A DNA stretch of 64,000 bases from NCBI GenBank assembly GCA_964519245.1, contig CAZFLK010000008.1, positions 1-64,000 of the forward strand, in the 5' to 3' direction. A program made the position numbers and the translations under genes. Positions within the stretch are counted from its first letter, which is position 1; each line of letters opens with the position of its first letter. Of the stretch, positions 18,900 to 27,042 are shown piece after piece. The notes under the pieces are model-generated. The model was not told the origin of the DNA and did not search any database. It saw only the letters and a program-made list of their open reading frames with translations. This DNA is from JAYPEY01 sp964519245. GTDB taxonomy: Bacteria; Verrucomicrobiota; Verrucomicrobiia; Limisphaerales; JAYPEY01.

Positions 18900-21470
18900 A
18901 TGGAGTTCCAACACCAGGCAAGGCCCATCGGAGCGCGGACATCCTTGTCCGCATGTTGCGTCCGAGTGTTCCGACGCGCGGACAGGGATGTCCGCGCTCC
19001 CTTTGCTGTTGTTGCCGTCTGCCTGATCGCAAGCGCCCCCCCGGCCATCGCCGCTACCCCCGACTTCCAATCCGCCGTCGCGCCCTTGATCGAATCGTCG
19101 TGCATCGACTGCCACGACGGGGACACGGAAACGAATCTGAACTTTGATTCCCTGGGCTTCAATCTCTCGGACGCCGACACCTTCAATGCCTGGGAGAAGG
19201 TCTTCGACCGCGTGGTGAAACACGAGATGCCGCCACCAAAGAAAAGGCAACCGAAGACCGACGTCCGGAACAAGGCCCTCGACGCCCTGCGCGACTCGCT
19301 CCACAAGTCCAACGCCGCCCGACAGACCAGGGAAGGCCGCGTTCCCGCGCGTCGCCTCACCCGGACGGAGTACGAGCATACGATGCGCGACCTGCTCGGC
19401 ATTCACGCGAATCTCGCTCGGTTCCTCCCCGCTGAAAACGACGGCGCCGCCTTCGACACCATTTCCAGTGGTCAGGGTTTGTCCCCGGTCCATATCCAAG
19501 CCTACCTGACCGCCGCCGATCGCGCCCTGGACGAGGTGATCCAACTCGGCCGCAAGCCACGTTGGCGTGAGAAGCCCTATGATCTCGATTATGTCAACCG
19601 CCACTACATCAAGATGTGGTTCGACCGGCCGTTGCGAAACGGCGGGAGCACAATCAAGCCGGAAGGGGACGAAGTCGTGACCTTCGAGAAGCGCAACCAT
19701 TCCATGCGCTCGGACGCCGTCGGTTTCCGGCCCGCCTATCCTGGAATGTACCGCATCGAGATGACCGCGCGCGGTTATCAGGCCAAGACGCCTGTGACCC
19801 TTGCGATCATGAAGGCGAGCGACAAGGCGGGCGGATCGGAATTGGTCGGTTTCTACGATCTGTTGCCCGAGCAACCTCGCCGAATCTCGCTAACCACCTA
19901 CTTTACGCCGGATCACTATTTCTATCCCATCCCGATGGATGACGATGTGGCCCACGCTCGGGGCTATGGCGGCATTTACGCCTACGGCGCCAAGAAGTAT
20001 CCCGGTGAGGGCGTGGCCTTGAAAGACGTGACGATCCGCGGGCCCTTGGAAAAGGAATGGCCGCCGAAACATACGCGGGAATTCTTCCACGGTGTCGGGT
20101 TGCGCCATCGCGAAGTGCGGGAGCAGGAATGGCGTCGCATCTGGCGACAAGGCGGGGAGCGGATACGTCTCTACGAATTCCAGATGTCAAAGCCGCCGCT
20201 GGAGCATCTCCGCGAAATGATCGAACGCATCGGGCCGCGGGCCTTGCGCCGCCCGTTGCAGGACGACGAAGCCCAGGCGTTTGCAAACCTGGCGAAACCG
20301 GCGTTGGAGGCGAAGCGCGGATTCGATGACGCCGCGCGCGTTGCCTTTCGCGCCCTGTTCAGCTCGCCGCAGTTTCTCTTTCACTCCGCTGAGCCCGGTC
20401 CCTTGAACGATTACGCATTGGCAACGCGATTGTCCTACTTTCTCTGGAAAAGCGCGCCGGATGACCAGCTGTTCCGCCTGGCGGGGGAAGGAAGACTGGT
20501 CGAGGAGAAGACCTTGTCCGCCCAAGTGAACCGGATGCTGAACGATCCCAAGTCCGCCCGGTTCGTGAGAGATTTTCTGGACCAGTGGATCGGGCTTAAC
20601 CGCATCGACGCGACCACGCCCGATGACAAGCTTTACCCAGAATATGACGATATACTGCGCCAAGGCATGCTGGCTGAGACGCGCGCCTTCTTCCGCGAAC
20701 TGATTGCGAGGAATCTTCCGGTGCGAAATCTGGTCGATTCCGATTTCACCTTCCTGAATCGCCGGCTCGCGGAGCACTACAGGATTCCCGACGTCGCGGG
20801 CGAGGCGTTGCGGCGCGTGGACTTGCCCTCGTGGAGTCCCCGCGGTGGATTGATGACCCAGGCCAGTGTGCTGAAGATCACCGCGAACGGCACGACCACC
20901 ACGCCGGTGAAGCGCGGCAACTTTGTATTGAGCACATTGCTGGGCCGCGCGGTTTCATCGCCGCCGCCGGCCGTAGAACCGATTGAACCCGACACGCGCG
21001 GCGCCACGACCATTCGCGAGCTTCTGGACAAGCATCGGAACGTCGAGAAGTGCGCGGTCTGTCATCGCAAGATCGACCCCCCGGGTTTTGCGTTGGAGAG
21101 CTTTGATCCAATCGGCGGCTATCGCACGCGTTACCGGTCAAACGAAAACGGCGATCAGCCCGTCCGCAAGCTGCGCGGCCGTTGGATTTATGAGTACAAG
21201 CTCGGGCCGAAGGTCGATGCGAGCGGCACGACGGAGGAAGGCGAGGCTTTTCGCGACGTTCGCGGATTCAAGAAATTTATGCTGAAGCACGAGAAGGACA
21301 TCGCCCGGAATCTCCTCGCCAACCTCGTCGCCTACGCCACCGGAGGTGAGATCCAATTCGCGGATCGCACGGAGTTGGACCGAATTCTCAAACGACTGGA
21401 GCCTGCGGGTTTCAACACGCGCACCATGATTCACGAGGTCGTGCAAAGCCGGATGTTTCGAAACAAATGA
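18900..21470 (+). CDS. Exported DUF1587/DUF1592/DUF1588/DUF1585-type cytochrome-domain protein
   Basis: An 856 aa exported protein of the planctomycete/verrucomicrobial DUF1592 family, function unknown, thought to be redox-linked. CIDCH at residues 68-72 and CAVCHRKIDP at about 718 are heme or metal motifs; the middle contains the RLTRTEYEHTMRDLLG (DUF1587) and RLSYFLWKSAPDDQL (DUF1592) blocks, and the end the NLVAYATGG (DUF1585) block. Its odd feature is the N-terminus: about 25 residues before the hydrophobic signal core VVAVCLIAS are encoded by a complete intergenic palindrome. No ATG, GTG or TTG lies between that repeat and the signal core. The next gene overlaps by 4 bases (ATGA). Confidence 0.88.
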   Translation: MEFQHQARPIGARTSLSACCVRVFRRADRDVRAPFAVVAVCLIASAPPAIAATPDFQSAVAPLIESSCIDCHDGDTETNLNFDSLGFNLSDADTFNAWEKVFDRVVKHEMPPPKKRQPKTDVRNKALDALRDSLHKSNAARQTREGRVPARRLTRTEYEHTMRDLLGIHANLARFLPAENDGAAFDTISSGQGLSPVHIQAYLTAADRALDEVIQLGRKPRWREKPYDLDYVNRHYIKMWFDRPLRNGGSTIKPEGDEVVTFEKRNHSMRSDAVGFRPAYPGMYRIEMTARGYQAKTPVTLAIMKASDKAGGSELVGFYDLLPEQPRRISLTTYFTPDHYFYPIPMDDDVAHARGYGGIYAYGAKKYPGEGVALKDVTIRGPLEKEWPPKHTREFFHGVGLRHREVREQEWRRIWRQGGERIRLYEFQMSKPPLEHLREMIERIGPRALRRPLQDDEAQAFANLAKPALEAKRGFDDAARVAFRALFSSPQFLFHSAEPGPLNDYALATRLSYFLWKSAPDDQLFRLAGEGRLVEEKTLSAQVNRMLNDPKSARFVRDFLDQWIGLNRIDATTPDDKLYPEYDDILRQGMLAETRAFFRELIARNLPVRNLVDSDFTFLNRRLAEHYRIPDVAGEALRRVDLPSWSPRGGLMTQASVLKITANGTTTTPVKRGNFVLSTLLGRAVSSPPPAVEPIEPDTRGATTIRELLDKHRNVEKCAVCHRKIDPPGFALESFDPIGGYRTRYRSNENGDQPVRKLRGRWIYEYKLGPKVDASGTTEEGEAFRDVRGFKKFMLKHEKDIARNLLANLVAYATGGEIQFADRTELDRILKRLEPAGFNTRTMIHEVVQSRMFRNK
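18930..19000. repeat. Full-length GGAGCGC...GCGCTCC palindrome inside a coding region
   Basis: Left arm 18930-18952 (GGAGCGCGGACATCCTTG...) and right arm 18978-19000 pair over 23 bases with one mismatch, enclosing a 25-base loop. The right arm is identical to that at 3223-3245. It is translated in frame as part of the leader of the DUF1592-type protein. Confidence 0.85.
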
Positions 21471-22702
21471 AAACCAACCGTCGCCAATTCCTCCGAGCCG
21501 CCGGCGTTTCGCTCGCTTTGCCTTGGCTTGAATCGTCCGGCCGCGCCGAGACGCCGCCGCCCAAGCGCGCGGTCTTCATCTGCACGGCGTTGGGCCTTCA
21601 CCCCCCGTCGCTGTGGCCAAACAAGGCAGGCGCGGACTACGGCTCCACCGAGTATCTCGACCTTCTCAAGGAACATCGCTCAGACTATACGCTGTTCTCC
21701 GGGCTCTCGCACCCGGACCAGGGCGGCGAGCACGAAACGGAGCGCACCTTCCTGAGCGCCGCGCGCAATCCCCAACAGGATGGTTTCCGCAATTCGATTT
21801 CCGTCGATCAGTTCGCCGCGGGCAAACTCGGCTATGTCACCCGTTTCCCCTCGGTGATCCTCAGCTCCAACGGCTCTTCGAGTCAGTCCTTCACCGGCGG
21901 CGGCGTCATGGTTCCGGCGGAGCACAGTCCCTCCCGCATGTTTGCCCGGATGTTCCTGAAAGGGAGCCCCGAGGAGATTGCCCGGCAAAAACAGAAGCTC
22001 GCCGATGGCCGAAGCGTCCTCGATGAGTTGATGAATCAATCCAAGGCCCTGCGCGGCAACTCGACCGCCGCTGATCAGGCCAAGCTGGACGAGTATTTCG
22101 AATCGGTCCGCAGGACCGAGCGCGACCTGCGCGAACAGCGCGCCTGGATGGATCGCCCGAAACCGTCCGTCGAAGTCGAGCAGCCGAGGGACATCTACGA
22201 CAAGTCCGACATGATCGGCCGCATTCGGTTGTTGATGAACCTTGTCCCGCTGATCGTGCAGACCGATTCCTCGCGCGTCATTAGCGTGGTCATTCAGGAC
22301 CACCTGACCATCCCGCAGGTGGCCGGCGTCGAGAGCGAGCATCACAACCTGTCGCACCACGGCAAGGAACCCGGGAAGATCGAGCAACTAAAGAAGATCG
22401 AAATCGCAATCCTGAAGCAGTTCGAAAGCCTGTTGTCGCAGTTGAAGGAGAAGTGCGAAGCCGGCGGTTCGCTGCTCGACAACACCATGACCTTGTTCGG
22501 CAGCAACCTCGGCAACGCCAATGCGCATGATCCCCGGAACCTGCCCATCTTCCTTGCGGGCGGCGGATTCAAACACGGCCGTCACGTGTCACACGATTCG
22601 CGCAACAACACTCCCCTGTGCAATCTTTACGTTCGCATGCTCCAGGAAATGAACATCGAGATCGATTCGTTCGCCACCAGTTCCGGGGTGTTGAGCTGGT
22701 AG
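21467..22702 (+). CDS. DUF1552 family protein, Tat-exported
   Basis: A 411 aa protein with a twin-arginine signal (NRRQFLRAAGVSLALPWL). DUF1552 proteins have an alkaline-phosphatase-like/DUF1501-related look and unknown activity; they occur next to DUF1592 proteins across Planctomycetes and Verrucomicrobia. Segments ISVDQFAAGKLG, HHNLSHHGKEPGKIEQ and MTLFGSNLGNANAHD are recognisable family blocks. Translation is coupled to the DUF1592-type gene by an ATGA overlap, so the two products probably act together outside the cytoplasm. Confidence 0.9.
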   Translation: MKTNRRQFLRAAGVSLALPWLESSGRAETPPPKRAVFICTALGLHPPSLWPNKAGADYGSTEYLDLLKEHRSDYTLFSGLSHPDQGGEHETERTFLSAARNPQQDGFRNSISVDQFAAGKLGYVTRFPSVILSSNGSSSQSFTGGGVMVPAEHSPSRMFARMFLKGSPEEIARQKQKLADGRSVLDELMNQSKALRGNSTAADQAKLDEYFESVRRTERDLREQRAWMDRPKPSVEVEQPRDIYDKSDMIGRIRLLMNLVPLIVQTDSSRVISVVIQDHLTIPQVAGVESEHHNLSHHGKEPGKIEQLKKIEIAILKQFESLLSQLKEKCEAGGSLLDNTMTLFGSNLGNANAHDPRNLPIFLAGGGFKHGRHVSHDSRNNTPLCNLYVRMLQEMNIEIDSFATSSGVLSW

Positions 22703-22796
22703 AACGATTGCGGCGGGAAACAGGAGTTGAACTGACGATGAAGCCAACGCGCCAACAGGCCGATCCCAAGTCAGCCCTCTTTCGTTCCTTCAGGAA

Positions 22797-22874
22797 TTTG
22801 AAGTGGGCCGCCTGCGGCGAGGCGGCCCTACCCAAGTTGGTAGGGATGGCTCGCCGAGCCGTCCCATTTCAAAA
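22797..22874. repeat. Multi-branched palindromic element
   Basis: Outer arms TTTGAAGT (about 22797-22804) and ATTTCAAA (about 22867-22874) pair with one wobble. Inside are hairpins GGGCCGCC/GGCGGCCC (22805-22828), CCTACC/GGTAGG, and GGGATGGCTC/GAGCCGTCCC. It would fold as a cloverleaf-like cruciform in the gap before the PQQ-propeller gene. A shorter GAGTTCATTCC-type palindrome relic follows at about 22915-22932. Confidence 0.7.
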
Positions 22875-22961
22875 CCCCAAAGGGGTGACACCACCCCAAT
22901 GATTAACCTCCGCCGAAGTGGAATGAACTCCGCGTCCCGCTGATCTCCAAGAATATACACC

Positions 22962-24641
22962 ATGCTCCCCCTCAAACGTCATCATCAACTCGGCATCGCG
23001 ACGCTTCTCTCGTCGTGCAGCCTCACGCCTTGCTACGCCGACGTCGCCTCAAACTGGCATCAATGGCGTGGACCCGAACACAACGGTGTTTCCCGAACCG
23101 CCAATCCGCCGATCGAGTGGAGCGAAAGCAAGAATGTCCAATGGAAGACCGCCATTCCCGGCGCCGGCAATTCCACGCCGATCGTCTGGGGCGGCAAGGT
23201 CTTTGTTCTGACGGCCATCAACACCGGCATCGTCGATCCGGGCCTCCCGAAGCCGGAGGATCAACCCCAGCGGGTCTTCGGCATCAAGCGCCCCAACACG
23301 ACGCACTCCTTTTTCGTGCTTTGTCTGGACCGGGAAACGGGCCGTGAAATCTGGCGGCGCCGGGCGACCGACAACATTCCGCACCAGGGTCACCACAAGG
23401 ACGCCTCCTTCGCGTCTTCTTCCCCGATCACCGATGGCGAGCGTCTTTACTGCTGGTTCGGGTCGACCGGTCTGTTCTGCTACGACCTCGATGGAAAACT
23501 TCTCTGGCAGCGCGATCTCGGCCATGTGCATGTCGGCGCCGATCTGGGAGAGGGAACCTCCCCCGCGCTGCACGACGGCAAACTCGTCATCGTCCGCGAC
23601 CACGCGCGTCAGTCCTATATCGAGATGCTCGACGCCAGGACCGGCGACACGCTTTGGAAGAAGGATCGCGACGAGGACAACACCTGGGCGACGCCCGCGA
23701 TCGTGAAGCATAACGGCCGGACGCAAGTCATCACGCCCGGCTCCAAGAAGATCCGCAGCTACGACTTGAATTCCGGCAACCTCATCTGGGAGTGCGGCGG
23801 CCTGACCGGCAATCCCATTCCTTGTCCGGTTGTGAAAGGCGACCATGTCATTTGCATGACCGGTTACAAGGGCCACTCCGTGATGTCGTTGCCGCTCTCG
23901 GCTGAGGGCGACATCACCGACTCGGATCAAATCAAATGGTCAAGAAATCGCGGGACCCCCTACATTCCTTCGCCGCTGCTCTATGACGGCCTCGTCTGGT
24001 TCAACCAATCCAACCAGGGCCTGTTGACCTGTCTTGACGCGGAGACGGGCGAACCGCTCATTGATCGCCAGCGTCTGGGCCGCGTCCGCAACATGTACTC
24101 CTCGCCTGTTGGGGCGCAGGGCCGGGTCTACGTCACAGCTCGCGATGGAACGACGCTGGCGCTCAAGAACGACAAGACATTCCATGTCCTGGCGACCAAC
24201 AGGCTCGACGACTCCATCAATTCGTCTCCGGCGATGGCGGGCGATCAGTTGTTCCTGCGCGGCGATCGGTTCCTCTACTGCCTTTCAGCAAAGGCCGGGT
24301 CCAAGAAGCCAACGCTAAACATCCTCAAGGGCGACGAACGCTCCGTGATTCAGAAGGGCGCCGCGCGTCCGGCGACCAAACCCATGAAAGGCCCGAACGC
24401 GAAGCTTCTGGCAACGATCGATGCAGGTCCGATGCCCAAGGATTACCCCGGCGGCAAGGGGCACCAACCATGGGTCGACAGTTGGATGAAAAAGTTCAGC
24501 GAAGAACAACGCCACCAACTCGGCACGCTTTGGGCGGAGAAAATGCGCACCGATCCCGCCATGCCGAATAAGGGCATGTCTTTCGTCAAGATCCTCAAGT
24601 ACGTCCGTGAGAACGGGAAGAAACAGTCCGGCGACAAATGA
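22962..24641 (+). CDS. Exported PQQ-like beta-propeller protein with shared C-terminal module
   Basis: A 559 aa exported protein. A signal peptide covers about residues 1-26. A PQQ-binding-like propeller follows, opening with WHQWRGPEHNGVS, the usual start of this planctomycete/verrucomicrobial family, and repeating blade motifs such as LYCWFGSTGLFCYDLDG and LIWECGG. No catalytic PQQ dehydrogenase residues are apparent, so a binding or scaffold role is likely. About 75 C-terminal residues (from about 485) match the tails of the proteins at 24638 and 27043: HQPWVD, QRHQLGTLW and SFVKILKYV. It overlaps the next gene by four bases (ATGA). Confidence 0.85.
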   Translation: MLPLKRHHQLGIATLLSSCSLTPCYADVASNWHQWRGPEHNGVSRTANPPIEWSESKNVQWKTAIPGAGNSTPIVWGGKVFVLTAINTGIVDPGLPKPEDQPQRVFGIKRPNTTHSFFVLCLDRETGREIWRRRATDNIPHQGHHKDASFASSSPITDGERLYCWFGSTGLFCYDLDGKLLWQRDLGHVHVGADLGEGTSPALHDGKLVIVRDHARQSYIEMLDARTGDTLWKKDRDEDNTWATPAIVKHNGRTQVITPGSKKIRSYDLNSGNLIWECGGLTGNPIPCPVVKGDHVICMTGYKGHSVMSLPLSAEGDITDSDQIKWSRNRGTPYIPSPLLYDGLVWFNQSNQGLLTCLDAETGEPLIDRQRLGRVRNMYSSPVGAQGRVYVTARDGTTLALKNDKTFHVLATNRLDDSINSSPAMAGDQLFLRGDRFLYCLSAKAGSKKPTLNILKGDERSVIQKGAARPATKPMKGPNAKLLATIDAGPMPKDYPGGKGHQPWVDSWMKKFSEEQRHQLGTLWAEKMRTDPAMPNKGMSFVKILKYVRENGKKQSGDK

Positions 24642-26449
24642 GCTTTAGACTGCTTCTTCTATTCTGCTTGTTGCCCTCAGCCGTCCTGTCGGCTGGGCGG
24701 CCCAATGTTGTCATCCTCCTCGCCGATGATCTTGGAACGAAGGACCTCGGTTGCTACGGCGGGCCGGTCAAGACGCCGGTGTTGGATGGACTCGCCGCCC
24801 GGGGCGTGAGGTTCACCGACTTTCATGCTGGCGCGGCGATTTGCTCGCCTTCGCGGGCGACCCTTCTCACCGGGCGGCAGCATCTGCGCACGGGCATTTA
24901 CGGCGTGCTCCAGGATCACATGCACATCATGCACTTACTGGAGCGCGAAGTGACGATTGCCGAAGTCCTCCAAGAGGCCGGATACGGAACGGCGCATTTC
25001 GGCAAGTGGCACATCGGGATGACTTCGGGCAAACGCAAGAAACCGTCGCCCACCGAACACGGCTTTGATTACTGGTTCGGCCTGTCCAATGGCGCCCATC
25101 CCAATCACAAGGATCCGACCAACTTCCTGCGCAACGGCAAGCGGGTCGGCCCGATGAAGGGCTACTCCTGCCAGATCGTGGTGAGTGATGCGATCAACTG
25201 GCTCGAAACGAAGGACGACCCCGATCAACCGTTCTTCCTGAACATCTGGTTCAATGAGCCGCACGCCAAGATTGCCGCCCCGGACGACATCGTTTCGATC
25301 TACGGCGACGTGAAGGATGAAGCCGCGATCTATTCCGCCACGATCGACAACACCGATCGCGCCATCGGACGGCTCGTCGCGAAGCTCAAGGCGATGGGCA
25401 AGCTCGACAACACCTTGATCATCTATTCCTCCGACCACGGAAGCTATCGTCCGGATCGCAACGGCGGCTTGAACGGCAACAAGGGTTCGAATTTCCAGGG
25501 CGGGTTGCGGTCGCCCGGCATCTTCTTTTGGCCCGACGGCATTCGCGGCGGCCGGACTGAAGCCACGCCTTCCGGCTCGGTCGACCTGCTGCCGACCATT
25601 TGCGGTCTGGCGGGAATCGACAAACCCGAGGGTGTGCATCTCGACGGAGCCGACCTGTCGCCGCTGCTGACGGAGAAAGGAACGTTCTCCCGCGCCCAAC
25701 CGCTGCTCTGGCTGGCGCCCTCATCCGGACATCTCGCAACCCTGCGCGACGGACGCTACACGTTGATGGGATTTCGCGGCTATGACCTGCCCTTCGAGCG
25801 CGAGAAGCTCAACGCCATCCTGCGGAGAATGGCCGAACTTGCCGGGATTGATCCGTCGTCTCGAAACCTGTTGACCCGCGTGAGCAACACCACGTTTTCG
25901 AACCCCGAGTTCAGACGATTGACCGGCGAAAGAGTGCGCCTTCAGACCTTCCAGGAATCATGGATCCCCATTATCAGGAAAGGCGGCTTCCGGCGCTTCG
26001 CGCTTTACGATCTGAAGGCTGATCCCCTGCAGAAGAAGGACATTTCCCAGCAGCAGCCGAAAGTCACCGCGCGCCTCAAGGATAAGTTGCTGGAGCTATA
26101 CGCGGATGTCATGGCCGATGCGCCCGGATTAGATGAATACCGTTCAGCCTATACTCCTCCACCAGCCTCACGGGCCAGCGCCAAGCCAGCCCAGGTCAAC
26201 ATCCCACGGCCCGCGCCCAAGGACGTCGATCTCGACATGCTGTTGAAACGAATCGAAACGACGGATCTGCCCAAGGGGTATCACGGCTCAACCCACCAGG
26301 CCTACGTTGATCGGCGAATGGCCGAACTCACCCCGCAACAACGTCAGCGCATCGGCCGGCTTTGGAAAGAGAAACGTCGCCTCCACCCAAACATGAAGAA
26401 CGTCGGTGGATCGTTCGTGAAGATCATGGAATTCGTGGCCGGCCGGTAA
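24638..26449 (+). CDS. Secreted sulfatase with shared C-terminal module
   Basis: A 603 aa exported S1 sulfatase, probably acting on a sulfated carbohydrate. Sec signal to about residue 19, metal pair in LLADDLG, canonical formylglycine motif CSPSR at 69-73, GKWHIG, and YSSDHGS. The catalytic domain ends near residue 510. A Pro/Ala-rich linker (about 510-530) then leads to a tail of about 70 residues (LPKGYHGSTHQAYVDRRM, QRQRIGRLW, SFVKIMEFV) that is also on the PQQ-propeller and lyase-type propeller proteins beside it. Translation is coupled to the PQQ gene by ATGA overlap. Confidence 0.92.
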   Translation: MSFRLLLLFCLLPSAVLSAGRPNVVILLADDLGTKDLGCYGGPVKTPVLDGLAARGVRFTDFHAGAAICSPSRATLLTGRQHLRTGIYGVLQDHMHIMHLLEREVTIAEVLQEAGYGTAHFGKWHIGMTSGKRKKPSPTEHGFDYWFGLSNGAHPNHKDPTNFLRNGKRVGPMKGYSCQIVVSDAINWLETKDDPDQPFFLNIWFNEPHAKIAAPDDIVSIYGDVKDEAAIYSATIDNTDRAIGRLVAKLKAMGKLDNTLIIYSSDHGSYRPDRNGGLNGNKGSNFQGGLRSPGIFFWPDGIRGGRTEATPSGSVDLLPTICGLAGIDKPEGVHLDGADLSPLLTEKGTFSRAQPLLWLAPSSGHLATLRDGRYTLMGFRGYDLPFEREKLNAILRRMAELAGIDPSSRNLLTRVSNTTFSNPEFRRLTGERVRLQTFQESWIPIIRKGGFRRFALYDLKADPLQKKDISQQQPKVTARLKDKLLELYADVMADAPGLDEYRSAYTPPPASRASAKPAQVNIPRPAPKDVDLDMLLKRIETTDLPKGYHGSTHQAYVDRRMAELTPQQRQRIGRLWKEKRRLHPNMKNVGGSFVKIMEFVAGR

Positions 26450-26473
26450 GAACGCAAATGAAAGCAACGGAAG

Positions 26474-26530
26474 GAAGCCGTAAATTTGAGCCAAGTCCTC
26501 CTCGGCCAACCGGCTGATGCTGACGCTCAT
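26474..26530 (-). pseudogene. Truncated ParE/RelE-type toxin remnant
   Basis: The first 19 codons read MSVSISRLAEEDLAQIYGF, a typical ParE/RelE toxin N-terminus, and the ATG overlaps the stop of the Phd-type antitoxin by four bases, as in an intact module. After this point the frame runs into sequence antisense to the sulfatase tail, with no further toxin likeness. The rest of the toxin seems deleted by whatever brought the sulfatase end here. Confidence 0.55.
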
Positions 26531-26775
26531 TTCCGCGCCAATGATCGACCCTGTTCCCAGATTCCCTTGAGAACCTTGGGAGTGAGCTTGCGATGCGAGC
26601 TGTCCTTGCCAACCTGGATCAAGGAATCGAATTCGTCGGGATGATCGGGCAGTTCATAGGCCTGCAAAATCACCAATTTGCCACCCCGCACGATAACGGT
26701 CGGTTTTCCTTCAATCGCTTGATCGGCCAATTGCCCCAGCTTTCCCTTCGCTTCACTGACAGTGCAGGTTTCCAT
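26527..26775 (-). CDS. Phd/YefM-family antitoxin (orphan)
   Basis: An 82 aa protein opening with VSEAKGKLGQLADQAIEGKP and VIVRGGKLVILQAYE, the classic Phd/YefM prevent-host-death pattern. Such proteins bind and neutralise a RelE/ParE or Doc toxin and repress their own operon. The adjacent toxin frame is only a 19-codon stub, so this antitoxin now seems to lack its partner. It lies on the opposite strand to the surrounding exported-protein genes. Confidence 0.75.
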   Translation of the reverse strand: METCTVSEAKGKLGQLADQAIEGKPTVIVRGGKLVILQAYELPDHPDEFDSLIQVGKDSSHRKLTPKVLKGIWEQGRSLARK

Positions 26776-27042
26776 AACGGTCCAAATTTGGCCATTCGTG
26801 GACCGGAGTCAAATATCGTGGAATGGTAAGAAACTGATTCAACCCTCACTTGGATGCTGCTTTGGGTATTCAGTGTCCTCCGTGGTTGTTTGCAGTCAGC
26901 TATTGAGGCGTTCACTGAATTCTGATCGTTTTCTCCGGTAACCATTTCACTCCGAGTGATATTCCCTCTAAACCATTGTGACTGATCCGCAGTCCCAGCC
27001 GATCCAACGTAGTCAGATAAACGAGGACAGAAATCGAACAAC

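Noticed and set aside
22797..22874. tRNA-like cloverleaf
   Set aside because: No CCA-type acceptor, T-loop or anticodon layout; arms are GC palindromes.
26288..26473. Rest of the 80-residue frame after the toxin start
   Set aside because: This part is antisense to the sulfatase C-terminal module; only the first 19 codons look like toxin.
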